DNA from: Chloroflexota bacterium
GTDB lineage: Bacteria > Chloroflexota > Dehalococcoidia > Lucifugimonadales > JADFKI01
Length of the DNA stretch: 64,000 nt
Reading direction: 5' to 3'
Assembly (NCBI GenBank): GCA_009840355.1
Contig: VXNZ01000009.1
Span: 88,761-152,760, forward strand
Positions 53,842 to 61,861 of the stretch are shown here, piece by piece. Numbering within the stretch: the first letter of the stretch is position 1; every line of letters starts with the position of its first letter. Below the pieces are notes generated by a model. It saw nothing but the letters and a program-made list of their open reading frames with translations. It did not search any database and had not been told where the DNA came from. Position numbers and translations under genes: made by a program.

Positions 53842-54944
53842 CACAACAGACTCAGAGCGACATGGCGCAAGGCGATACATTGCGAACATCGGATTTCGAC
53901 TACGAACTACCGGAATCGCTGATTGCGCAGACGCCCATGGAACCGCGCGACCATTCGCAGCTGATGTCGCTGCATAGGGCGGACGGCGGAATGCGGCATT
54001 ATCGCTTTTACGACCTGCCGAAAATGCTGCGTCCGGGCGACTTGATGGTGTTTAACGACAGCCGGGTGATGCCGGCGCGGCTTCGTGGCAGACGTCTGCT
54101 GCCGCCAGGATTGCGCGCCCCGCGCAATCCTGGCGGCTCTATCGAGGTGCTTCTTCTCACGCGGCTTTCACCCGGCGTATGGCGTGTCATCGGACGTCCG
54201 GGATCGTCGCTGCGGCGTGGCGCGAAGTTTGAGATTACCGGCGCTGCGGCGAGCGCGGTCGGCTCAATTCGCGGCGAGGTGCTGGAAATCGAGATGGATG
54301 GAGAGCGCATCGTGCGACTTGACGGCGAAGAGCGGCTGCACGATTTGGGCGAAGTGCCGCTGCCACCGTACATCACCGAGACGCTCGCGGATTCCGAACG
54401 ATACCAGACGGTTTATGCGCGCGAGGAAGGCAGTGCAGCGGCGCCAACCGCAGGGCTTCACTTCACGCCCGAGTTGCTTGACGCAGTGCGCGGCATGGGC
54501 GTGCAGACGGTGTTCGTTACGCTGCATGTCGGCTGGGGCACATTCCGCCCTGTCAAGGACGACGATCCTGCGGCGCATACGATGCACTCCGAGTACTGGG
54601 AACTCTCGCAGGATGCGGCGGATAGCATTCGCAGTGCGAAGACGGGAGGCAGGCGCGTCATATCGGTCGGTACGACGGCGGTGCGACTGCTGGAACAAGC
54701 GGCGTCGCAGTCGGAAGACGGCTTGCCGCGCGCGGGATCGGGCTGGGCGGATATATTCATCACACCCGGCTACCGCTTCAAAGTCGTGGACGCGCTGATA
54801 ACCAACTTCCACTTGCCGCGCTCAACGCTGCTGATGCTCACTAGCGCATTCGCCAGCCGCAATATTATGCTGCGCGCGTACAACGAAGCGGTGGCGCGAG
54901 GGTATCGGTTCTATAGCTTTGGGGATGCTATGTTCATACACTGA
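53838..54944 (+). CDS. queA: tRNA preQ1(34) S-adenosylmethionine ribosyltransferase-isomerase, with an in-frame palindromic insert
   Basis: 368 residues. QueA moves the ribosyl group of SAM onto preQ1 in tRNA, giving epoxyqueuosine. Family motifs: FDYELPESLIAQTPMEPRDH, VFNDSRVMPARLRGR, EGSAAAPTAGLHFT, FVTLHVGWGTFRPV and TNFHLPRSTLLMLTSAF. Between RLRGR and SIEVLLL, where the family has only a few residues, there are about 13 extra (RLLPPGLRAPRNPG) encoded by a perfect palindrome at 54101-54137. A surface loop should tolerate it. Translation is coupled to folD by ATGA overlap. Confidence 0.94.
   Translation: MTQQTQSDMAQGDTLRTSDFDYELPESLIAQTPMEPRDHSQLMSLHRADGGMRHYRFYDLPKMLRPGDLMVFNDSRVMPARLRGRRLLPPGLRAPRNPGGSIEVLLLTRLSPGVWRVIGRPGSSLRRGAKFEITGAAASAVGSIRGEVLEIEMDGERIVRLDGEERLHDLGEVPLPPYITETLADSERYQTVYAREEGSAAAPTAGLHFTPELLDAVRGMGVQTVFVTLHVGWGTFRPVKDDDPAAHTMHSEYWELSQDAADSIRSAKTGGRRVISVGTTAVRLLEQAASQSEDGLPRAGSGWADIFITPGYRFKVVDALITNFHLPRSTLLMLTSAFASRNIMLRAYNEAVARGYRFYSFGDAMFIH
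54101..54137. repeat. 37-bp perfect palindrome inside the queA coding sequence
   Basis: GCCGCCAGGATTGCGCG and CGCGCAATCCTGGCGGC are exact 17-bp inverted arms around CCC. The length and structure resemble a REP/RPE-type mobile palindrome. The surrounding queA frame stays open through it. Confidence 0.85.
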
Positions 54945-55001
54945 TAGACTTCACAAGTCCCTTCTACTTTAATGGGCTACTATGGGTATGCAAAAAATCC
55001 C

Positions 55002-55035
55002 GTCCCCTTTTCGGAGAAGGATAGGGAAGGGGCAA
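55002..55035. repeat. CCCTTCCC-type short repeat
   Basis: GTCCCCTTTTCGGAGAAGGA then TAGGGAAGGGGCAA, reverse orientation, in the gap between queA and the SRPBCC gene. Also a GAAAAGGGGA-like hairpin. Confidence 0.6.
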
Positions 55036-55095
55036 ATTGCTCTGTCTCGCATGACAATCACCCCATCCTGAGAGGATTGTGAACCACTAACCTCT

Positions 55096-55542
55096 ATGAA
55101 GATATTCACGCTGACCAACGAACTGTGGTTGCCGCAATTGCCGGAAGAAGTGTTTCCCTTCTTCGCGGATGCTGCCAACTTGGAGCGTCTAACGCCGTCG
55201 TCGCTGCGCTTTCGGATTCTCACACCACTGCCAATTGAGATGACGGTGGGCGCGCTGATAGACTACCGCATCAGGCTGCAGGGCATTCCCATGCGCTGGC
55301 AGAGCGAGATAACCCTATGGGAGCCGCCGCATCGCTTCATCGACGAGCAGCGGCGCGGTCCCTATCGCTTGTGGGTTCACGAGCACACATTCATAGAGCA
55401 GGATGGCGGAACGCTCGCGAAAGACATCGTGCATTACGCGGTGGTCGGAGGCGTGATTGTGCAGCGGGTGTTCGTTGCGTCCGAACTAAGGCGCATCTTC
55501 GAGTATCGCAACGCCGCGCTGATAGAATACTTCGCTCAATGA
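55096..55542 (+). CDS. SRPBCC (START/polyketide cyclase-like) protein
   Basis: 148 residues with the ligand-binding helix-grip fold: EVFPFFADAANLERLTP, then IDYRIRLQGIPMRWQSEI, DEQRRGPYRLWVHEHTFIEQ and a long C-terminal helix ending in RNAALIEYF. Closest to the YfcH-type/cyclase SRPBCC group, which bind small hydrophobic ligands or act as ligand-binding domains. No Shine-Dalgarno sequence is seen before the ATG. Function unknown. Confidence 0.82.
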   Translation: MKIFTLTNELWLPQLPEEVFPFFADAANLERLTPSSLRFRILTPLPIEMTVGALIDYRIRLQGIPMRWQSEITLWEPPHRFIDEQRRGPYRLWVHEHTFIEQDGGTLAKDIVHYAVVGGVIVQRVFVASELRRIFEYRNAALIEYFAQ

Positions 55543-55737
55543 ACCCAGCCGATAACCCAAATTAACGGTTTTCCCTCGCGTTATAGTCTTATTGCAAAAC
55601 GGAAGTGCGCCTAACGCGTCCCCATTTATGCTTGCGCGGGATGGCTTATGGGCTGTATCGTTGCGGTTCACTGGCTGGCGCGGGTTGGGTTGGCGCTGCC
55701 AACTTTGTCTTGACGCAGCGGAAAGCGTGCAACCGCC

Positions 55738-56961
55738 ATGATGTACACGAACACCATAGCAAGCCGCTTCTTTCGCTCTTTTCAGCAGCGCAACTACCGC
55801 CTGCTCTGGTCGTCCGACGGCATTACGAGCTCCGCCGAGCAGATGGAGTTCCTGGTGCTGGTGTGGTTCGTAGCCACCCATACAGAATCAGCTTTTCTCG
55901 TAACCCTGTATGGCGCCCTACGCTTCACCGGCACGCTCTTTGCGCCCTTTTACGGCATCGTAGTGGACCGCTACGACCGCCTCATGCTGCTGCGGGTGTC
56001 ACGCATCATATTTACCGTCATCGCGGTCATAATCGCAGTGCTTTCCTTCCTCGATCAGATTCAACTCTGGCACATATTCGTTCTGACCGGCGTGGCGGGC
56101 ATGGCGCGCGCCTTCGACAACGTAACCCGCCAGACGCTCATAGCCGACATGGTGCCGCGCCAGAACCTCGGCAACGCCATCGCCCTCACAAGGACCGGAC
56201 GTGACACCACGCAGATTATCAGCCCCGTTATAGGAGGCTTCCTGCTTGACTCGTTCGGGCTGGGCTGGGCGTATGTTGTCATAATCGCGCTGCTTATTGG
56301 AGGCACCGCGCTCACCATTCCGGTGAAGCCACCGCCGAGAACGCCCGCGACTCGCGGCGAGCCTATATTCAGGACGCTTGTGGACAGCTTCCGCTACGCC
56401 ATAAGGCACGAGGTCATACTTGCGCTGCTGCTCCTCGCTTTCCTCGTTAACCTGACGGGCTTCCCGCTCAATCAGGGGCTCGTGCCAGTGTTCGCCCGCG
56501 ACGTGCTGCTCACCGACTCGACAGGACTAGGCTGGCTGCTCGGCGCCTACTCGGCGGGCGCATTCGTGGGCTCCGTTGTCATAGCGGGCATCGGCAACAT
56601 GGACCGCGCAGGCAGGCTGATGTCCCTGGGGTCGGTAGCGTGGCATGCGGGGATCGGAGCGATTGCAGCTACCACGCTGTTCAATGTATCGCTCGGTCTG
56701 CTTGCATTCGTCGGGCTGGTGCAGTCGTTCACCATGGTTACGATGTCGATCCTGCTTCTGGGCAGCACGCCCACCGAAATTCGCGGGCGCATGATGGGGC
56801 TGCGCTCGCTCGCGGTGTACGGTCTGCCGTTGGGCTTGCTCGCATCGGGCGCTATCGCGGAGACACTGGGGATAACATTCGCGCTGGTGGGCAACGGCAT
56901 CATCGGCATCGTAATCACAGCGGCGATAGTACTGGCAATCCGCGAAATCTGGCGGACGTGA
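55738..56961 (+). CDS. MFS transporter (EntS/MFS_3 type), second copy
   Basis: 407 residues and twelve helices. RSFQQRNYRLLWSSDGITS, motif A-like FYGIVVDRYDRLMLLRVSRI, and STPTEIRGRMMGLRS near helix 11 place it with the enterobactin-exporter-like MFS_3 group, like the gene at 47.8 kb but not a recent duplicate. The substrate is unknown, presumably an exported small molecule. Start at the first of two adjacent ATGs; no strong ribosome site. Confidence 0.88.
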   Translation: MMYTNTIASRFFRSFQQRNYRLLWSSDGITSSAEQMEFLVLVWFVATHTESAFLVTLYGALRFTGTLFAPFYGIVVDRYDRLMLLRVSRIIFTVIAVIIAVLSFLDQIQLWHIFVLTGVAGMARAFDNVTRQTLIADMVPRQNLGNAIALTRTGRDTTQIISPVIGGFLLDSFGLGWAYVVIIALLIGGTALTIPVKPPPRTPATRGEPIFRTLVDSFRYAIRHEVILALLLLAFLVNLTGFPLNQGLVPVFARDVLLTDSTGLGWLLGAYSAGAFVGSVVIAGIGNMDRAGRLMSLGSVAWHAGIGAIAATTLFNVSLGLLAFVGLVQSFTMVTMSILLLGSTPTEIRGRMMGLRSLAVYGLPLGLLASGAIAETLGITFALVGNGIIGIVITAAIVLAIREIWRT

Positions 56962-57031
56962 GATTAACACCGATGGACAAGGATGGATAGGATAGAATAG
57001 TTATATCCTGTTGAGGCGTGTTGACATTTGT

Positions 57032-57131
57032 GTCATTCCCGTGAAAACGGAAATCCAGAGTATTAAAACGCAGCCATTATGTTTCATTAACGCTGCTTGC
57101 AAGCACTGGATTCCTGCGAAAGCAGGAATGA
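57032..57131. repeat. GTCATTCCCGTG...GCAGGAATGA intergenic repeat
   Basis: GTCATTCCCGTGAAAACGGA and CTGCGAAAGCAGGAATGATG are imperfectly inverted, with AATCCAGAG/TGGATTC inside. This is a different family from the GACGATTTCACAAAT repeat, though the ATTCC ends are similar. It fills the gap before the antiporter gene. Confidence 0.7.
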
Positions 57132-57188
57132 TGGGATGTAATAGTGAAATGTCAACAGAACCTAGTTTGACTGGTCGAGGTTGGATAG

Positions 57189-58973
57189 TTGGAAGAAGGC
57201 GTTCTGGTACGGGATTTTGCCACGATTATGATCGTCGCAGGCATTGCGATTGTCGTCTTCCAGTGGCTCAAGCAGCCGCCGGTGCTGGGCTACCTCATCG
57301 CGGGGCTTATCGTGGGTCCGTACACGCTGCCGCTGCTCAACCTACCCGCGCCGGTTACGCACATCGAAAGCATACAGACGATGGCGGAGCTTGGCTTTAT
57401 CATGCTGCTGTTCGCCATCGGGCTGGAGTTCGGCTGGCGGCGCATACGGCAGCTCGGCCCGCGCGTCATCATCATTGGCACCATCGAAATTATCTTCATG
57501 TTCGCGCTGGGCTACGAAGTGGCTACGCTGATGGGCTGGAACGGCACGGAGGCGATATTCTTGGGCGCGGCGCTGTCCATCAGCAGCTCGGCGATCATCA
57601 TCAAAGTGCTGCGCGACACCGGTATGCTACACGAACGGCACGGTCAGCTGATTGTCGGTATTCTGGTCGTGGAAGACTTCGCGGCGGTCATACTGCTGAG
57701 CCTGCTGTCCGGTGTTGCGACACACGGCACGGCGAACATGAGCGAGATACTCGAACTGATGGCGCTGCTCGCGCTGTTCTTCCTGTGCGCGCTGTTTATG
57801 GGAGCGCTGCTCGCGCCGCACATCATCAGGTTCGTCGCGCGCTTTCGTTCAAGAGAGGTAGTTCTGGTTGTCAGTCTGGCAATGTGCTTCGGGCTGGCGC
57901 TCATCGGACAGCAGCTGCACATCTCGGCGGCTGTGGGCGCGTTCATCATAGGCACGGTTCTCGGAGACACCGAGTACTCCGAGATGCTGAACAGCACCAT
58001 CGCACCGGTGCGCGACATATTCTCCGCGCTGTTCTTCATATCCATCGGCATGCTCATAGAGCTGCAAGTGCTCTGGCAGTACATCGTGCCTGCGCTGACC
58101 ATCGCCGGTGTGTTTATGGTAGGCAAGATATTGGCGGCGACGGTTGGCACATTCATCACCGGACACGACGGCAAGATGGCGCTCGGCGTGGGCATGGGCA
58201 AGCCGCAGTTGGGCGAATTCTCGCTGGCGATGACGAAGGTCGGCGTGGACTACGCGGTCGTGGGCGCGTTCCTGTATCCGGTCGTGGCGGGGGCATCGGC
58301 GGTTACGGCGCTGCTATATCCGCTGCTATCGCGCTCGTCTAACGGTGTAAGCGACTCGCTGGAACGGCGTTCACCGCGCCTGCTGCGCCAATACATCGGT
58401 AATATGACATACATCCTCATATCAATGCGCACCGTCTTCGGAATGGAAGGCGAAGTCGCCAACCTAGTGCGGCGCTCCGGACGGGCGATCATCGTGAACC
58501 TCGGTGTGATTGTCGTTACCATCGCGCTAGGCACAGTCGTGCTCAACTTCGCGGGCGATATATCAGGCGACTTGGGCATTCAGCAGGGTCTGTTCGGCGT
58601 CATACTGAGCAGCATCGTGGTGCTAATGTGCATACCGCCGTCGGTGTTCATCTGGCGCGCGCTGCAGCGTATGACGGACGGGCTTTCCGCGTACATATTG
58701 CGGCGCAATCTTGTAGGCATACAAGTGATAAGCGGCAGCGGGCTGCACATCATCCTGCGCAACAGCATCCTGATAGTCATAGTCGTGCTGCTGGGGATAT
58801 GGAGTCTGCCGCTCATATCGCAGCTGGTCGTGCTGGGAAGCTTCTCCACGCCAATCGCAATCTTCGCGCTGGTGGGCGTGGTCGCGCTGCTGTGGCGTGT
58901 GTCGTTTAGGATACACGCGCTGATGGTAACGACATTCAGTCATACTTTCCTTGGCGAGGAAGACAGAGATTAG
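57189..58973 (+). CDS. CPA2-family monovalent cation:proton antiporter (KefB-like)
   Basis: 594 residues with about thirteen helices and no C-terminal RCK/TrkA-N domain. Family motifs: QPPVLGYLIAGLIVGPYTLP, GFIMLLFAIGLEF, ISSSAIIIKVL, VEDFAAVILLSL and ISAAVGAFIIGTVLGDTEY. It exchanges K+ or Na+ for H+ across the inner membrane. The TTG start at 57189 has GAGG nine bases upstream. A large alternative frame overlaps it and is a shadow. No regulator subunit is nearby. Confidence 0.9.
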   Translation: MEEGVLVRDFATIMIVAGIAIVVFQWLKQPPVLGYLIAGLIVGPYTLPLLNLPAPVTHIESIQTMAELGFIMLLFAIGLEFGWRRIRQLGPRVIIIGTIEIIFMFALGYEVATLMGWNGTEAIFLGAALSISSSAIIIKVLRDTGMLHERHGQLIVGILVVEDFAAVILLSLLSGVATHGTANMSEILELMALLALFFLCALFMGALLAPHIIRFVARFRSREVVLVVSLAMCFGLALIGQQLHISAAVGAFIIGTVLGDTEYSEMLNSTIAPVRDIFSALFFISIGMLIELQVLWQYIVPALTIAGVFMVGKILAATVGTFITGHDGKMALGVGMGKPQLGEFSLAMTKVGVDYAVVGAFLYPVVAGASAVTALLYPLLSRSSNGVSDSLERRSPRLLRQYIGNMTYILISMRTVFGMEGEVANLVRRSGRAIIVNLGVIVVTIALGTVVLNFAGDISGDLGIQQGLFGVILSSIVVLMCIPPSVFIWRALQRMTDGLSAYILRRNLVGIQVISGSGLHIILRNSILIVIVVLLGIWSLPLISQLVVLGSFSTPIAIFALVGVVALLWRVSFRIHALMVTTFSHTFLGEEDRD

Positions 58974-58992
58974 CGCGTTATTCTGACAGAAT

Positions 58993-59193
58993 GAGCCGAT
59001 TTCACAAATGCAAATTTTCTCTGTCATTTCGACACTTCATCCTCTTCATTTCGAGCGAAGCGAGAAATCTAAAGTCGGAAACAGGTTTGCGTGCGATGAT
59101 TTTAGATTCCTCACTGCGTTCAGAATGACTAAAATAGTGCGAAATGAGAAGAACAGTGCGGAATGACGACATTAGGATTTGTGAAATCGTCTC
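58993..59193. repeat. Full-length copy of the dispersed repeat
   Basis: The ends GAGCCGATTTCACAAATG and ATTTGTGAAATCGTCTC form an 18-bp inverted pair with one mismatch. Interior CATTTCGAGCGAAGCGAGAA and CCTCACTGCGTTCAGAATGA are present, with GGAATGAC-like units repeated near the right end. The remaining part of the 321-bp gap (59194-59294) holds GGACGGGCAGGATGG repeat sequence and nothing coding. Confidence 0.85.
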
Positions 59194-59294
59194 AACAGAA
59201 TGGGCAGAAAGGGCAGAATAGACAGGACGGGCAGGATGGAATAGCATGCCTTCATATTCCCCAATGTCCTGAATGAGCAGAAGGAGTAGAAATA

Positions 59295-60065
59295 ATGCGT
59301 CTGGAAGGAAAAGTAGCGCTCATCACCGGCGCGGCGGCGGGCGTAAAGGGCGAGATTATGGGCTTTGGCGGCGCGGCGGCATGGTTGTTCGCCGCGGAAG
59401 GCGCGAAGCTTGTGCTTGCCGACATCAACGAAGAGCAGGGACGCCGCACCGAGGCGCAACTGCGCGACAGCGGACACGACGCCGTGTTCACGCGGCTCGA
59501 TGTTACCAGCGAAGACGACTGGCAAGCCGCATTGGCGCTAACGGTTGATACATACGGCAGGCTGGATGTGCTGATAAACAACGCGGGCACGGGCGGCAGG
59601 ATGCGCCTGATGGAGACGACCGAAGAGTTGTGGGACGCGCAGATGGATGTACACGGCAAGGGTGTGTTCCTGGGCATGAAGTACGCCATTCCCGAGATGC
59701 GCAAGGCGGGCGGCGGGTCAATTATCAATGTGTCGTCGATATACGGACTGGTGGGCAGCGCGACATCTACGGCATATCATGCCGGCAAGGGCGCATCGCG
59801 CATCCTCAGCAAGTCGGCGGCGATTCAGTATGCCGGCGAGGGCATCCGCGTGAACTCCATCCATCCCGGATTTTGTCGCACGCCGATGACGAACGCCAGC
59901 TACCAGAACGCGGAGCATTACGAGGCGCTGCTGGAGCGCATCCCGATGGGCAGAGTAGGGCAGCCCGAAGAACTCGCGCAGGGCATGCTGTACCTCGCAT
60001 CGGACGAATCGCGCTATGTTACTGGCGCGGAGCTGGTGATAGACGGAGGCGTTACGGCGACATGA
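59295..60065 (+). CDS. Short-chain dehydrogenase/reductase with enlarged nucleotide loop
   Basis: 256 residues of the classical SDR fold: LDVLINNAG, catalytic Ser in IINVSSIYG, Tyr and Lys in AYHAGKGAS, and RVNSIHPGF. The cofactor loop reads TGAAAGVKGEIMGFGGAAAW: instead of TGxxxGIG there are about seven extra residues before the helix, which may change cofactor preference or the binding loop. AAGGAG lies eight bases before the ATG. The stop overlaps the start of a 73-residue gene (ATGA). Substrate unknown. Confidence 0.88.
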   Translation: MRLEGKVALITGAAAGVKGEIMGFGGAAAWLFAAEGAKLVLADINEEQGRRTEAQLRDSGHDAVFTRLDVTSEDDWQAALALTVDTYGRLDVLINNAGTGGRMRLMETTEELWDAQMDVHGKGVFLGMKYAIPEMRKAGGGSIINVSSIYGLVGSATSTAYHAGKGASRILSKSAAIQYAGEGIRVNSIHPGFCRTPMTNASYQNAEHYEALLERIPMGRVGQPEELAQGMLYLASDESRYVTGAELVIDGGVTAT

Positions 60066-60283
60066 CGCAGACGCAAGCGATAGAAACGGTGTGGTTCGTA
60101 TATTCCGAAGACGGCAAGCCACTGGGAAGGCACTTCCTGGAAGAAGGCAGCGCCCCGCCGCAAATCGGCGACCCAATGCCTGACGGCGGCGGCTGGACGG
60201 CGGCGGTCATCACAGCCGTTCGCGAACTAGCGCCAACCTGCGCCATGCGCCGCTTCCGCGTGACCGTTTCACAGCTAAATTAA
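60062..60283 (+). CDS. Small hypothetical protein coupled to the SDR gene
   Basis: 73 residues beginning MTQTQAIETVWFVYSEDGKP; no signal peptide or membrane helix, one Cys. The ATGA overlap with the SDR stop argues for real translation and joint function, for example a partner or a small regulatory subunit. No family recognised. Confidence 0.6.
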   Translation: MTQTQAIETVWFVYSEDGKPLGRHFLEEGSAPPQIGDPMPDGGGWTAAVITAVRELAPTCAMRRFRVTVSQLN

Positions 60284-60395
60284 CATCTACGGACGGGATG
60301 GGCAGGATACTGTCTGTCATTGTCTTGGCTATCCCGTTCATCCTGTTAAATTAAGTGGAAACGCGGCGGCAATCGTAGTAATATGGATGGTGTGA

Positions 60396-60471
60396 GCCAA
60401 CGTAGCTCAGTCGGCAGAGCAGTTGTTTCGTAAACAACAGGTCGGTGGTTCGAGTCCACTCGTTGGCTCCA
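60396..60471 (+). tRNA. tRNA-Thr (anticodon CGT)
   Basis: The cloverleaf is complete. Acceptor GCCAACG pairs with CGTTGGC, the anticodon stem is GTTGT/ACAAC with loop TTCGTAA (CGT), the T-arm is GGTTCGAGTCC and the CCA is encoded. Preceded by a GGATGGGCAGGAT/ATCCTG inverted repeat at 60298-60346. Confidence 0.96.
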
Positions 60472-61155
60472 GCGGACTCTAAGGAGGCAGGTAAGAAACG
60501 CTTATTGAGACTGGCACAGCCGAAATACGGGAGTGCCATGAAGCGGGCGACATCAGCCCGGAGGGCCGCTCCCAGTGCCGATAGGTTGCATCGAGACCCC
60601 GCCTGCGGCAGGTCTGCCCTATTGATTGGAAGTGCCGAAGCTTCATCGGATTCGGAACGGTGTTGATTGTGGCTTGAAAAGTGGTGATGTGTGGCCATGC
60701 AAGAAGCCCCCTCGTGTATAGGATGCGTGTTGCCACATGCACCAGTTCCCAGAAGAGACACACTCGGGGGCAAGAGGACCACCCTAAAGGTTCAGTCTGG
60801 GAATAGTAAAAGTTTGTAGATGGGTACATGTGGCATTCTGACCTTAATTCATGGACAAGTGGTTGTCAACAAGATCGGAGTGCACAGAGAGACTATTGGT
60901 TGCGGTGAGCACCGATTCGATTTGAGATTCACGGAATCTGTTGGATGAAGTGTCCTCAATGGAGTGGTTCCCATAATCTGCAATAGCGAAATCAGAACAC
61001 CAGAGGATGAAAGAAGGTCGTTACCAGCATAAGTTGATAGAGCCAGTGCCATCACGAAAGTCGTGCGGTACGCCGGCATAGAACTCGTGGCGGCATCTTC
61101 TTCAGTCGTGGTAGCACGAAAATCGTGACGGCAATTCAATATAAGAGGGGCGACT
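60472..61155. other. Non-coding stretch downstream of tRNA-Thr, likely mobile-element debris
   Basis: About 680 bp with no convincing gene on either strand. GCCCCCTCGTGT (60706-60717) and ACACTCGGGGGC (60760-60771) form an imperfect inverted pair. Its position between a tRNA gene and a broken IS21 gene suggests decayed insertion-element sequence. Confidence 0.4.
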
Positions 61156-61552
61156 TTAGAGGGACAGCCGGTGCCGCTGGTGTCCCTGGAGTACCGTCTG
61201 GTACAGGACATGCTGACGGCGAAGCTGGACCTCGATCTGCCGCGGATGCTCAGGAAGCTGGATAACTTCGGCCTGCTGATCATAGACGGCCTGGGCTACC
61301 TGCCGCAGGGGGCAGGCGAGTCCGAGGTGCTGTTTCACCCTGATAGCGGAGCGCTACGAACGCCGCTCTCTGGGCATCACCTCCAACCTCGTCTTCTCTG
61401 AGTGGGAGAAGATGTTCGCCAATCCGATGGCGACGTCCGCAGCGATAGACAGGATCGTGCATCACTCGGTCATACTCGAGTTCGACATGCCCAGCTACAG
61501 GACCAGTGCGGCGCATAACCGGCAGGCGGAGAAGTTGACGCACCGGCAATAG
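61156..61552 (+). pseudogene. istB: Remnant of an IS21-family IstB ATPase gene
   Basis: Starts with SLEYRLVQDMLTAKLDLDLP then LLIIDGLGYLP (Walker B); the N-terminal half with Walker A is gone. At about 61336-61340 one base is out of register: the first frame goes to VLFHPDS, while the next frame continues the family sequence (LIAERYERRSLGITSNLVFS, then EWEKMFANPMATSAAIDRI and HHSVILEFDMPSY) to a TAG at 61552. Five-prime loss plus frameshift make it a dead fragment. No istA or clear terminal repeats are found. Confidence 0.8.
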
Positions 61553-61861
61553 CAATTGAAGCGCGGTAACAATGGTTGTCGCGTCAACTTACTGATTGCC
61601 ACGCCCATGTACAGCGACATCAACAGTCAGACAAGGACTCTGAGCGGCAAAATCCATTGACACAACCGATAAATTAGGTTGACGTGTAACACACCGCGTC
61701 TACATATCCCTTAGTACTCGTTATCTTCTTCACTTTGAACCGTCTTGTCTGGCACTGAAGTCTTCAATAATGCCTTCGGACGGGTCCAATCTTCCTACGT
61801 TTCTTCATGCACAAACCCTTAAGCCAATGCCGTGAGCCGATTGCTGCTTGGTCTGTCTCTA
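61553..61861. other. Gap with no gene seen
   Basis: About 309 bp between the istB remnant and the stop of the minus-strand fibronectin protein. No ORF, tRNA or strong hairpin is evident. It may contain the 3' end of the insertion and the terminator of the fibronectin gene. Confidence 0.4.

Noticed and set aside
57011..58342. 443-residue frame on the plus strand
   Set aside because: It overlaps the CPA2 antiporter in another register. The composition is Arg/His-rich with no domain, so it is a GC-rich shadow.
59630..60061. Upstream part of a long frame ending at 60283
   Set aside because: Overlaps the SDR gene; only the part from the ATG at 60062 reads like protein.
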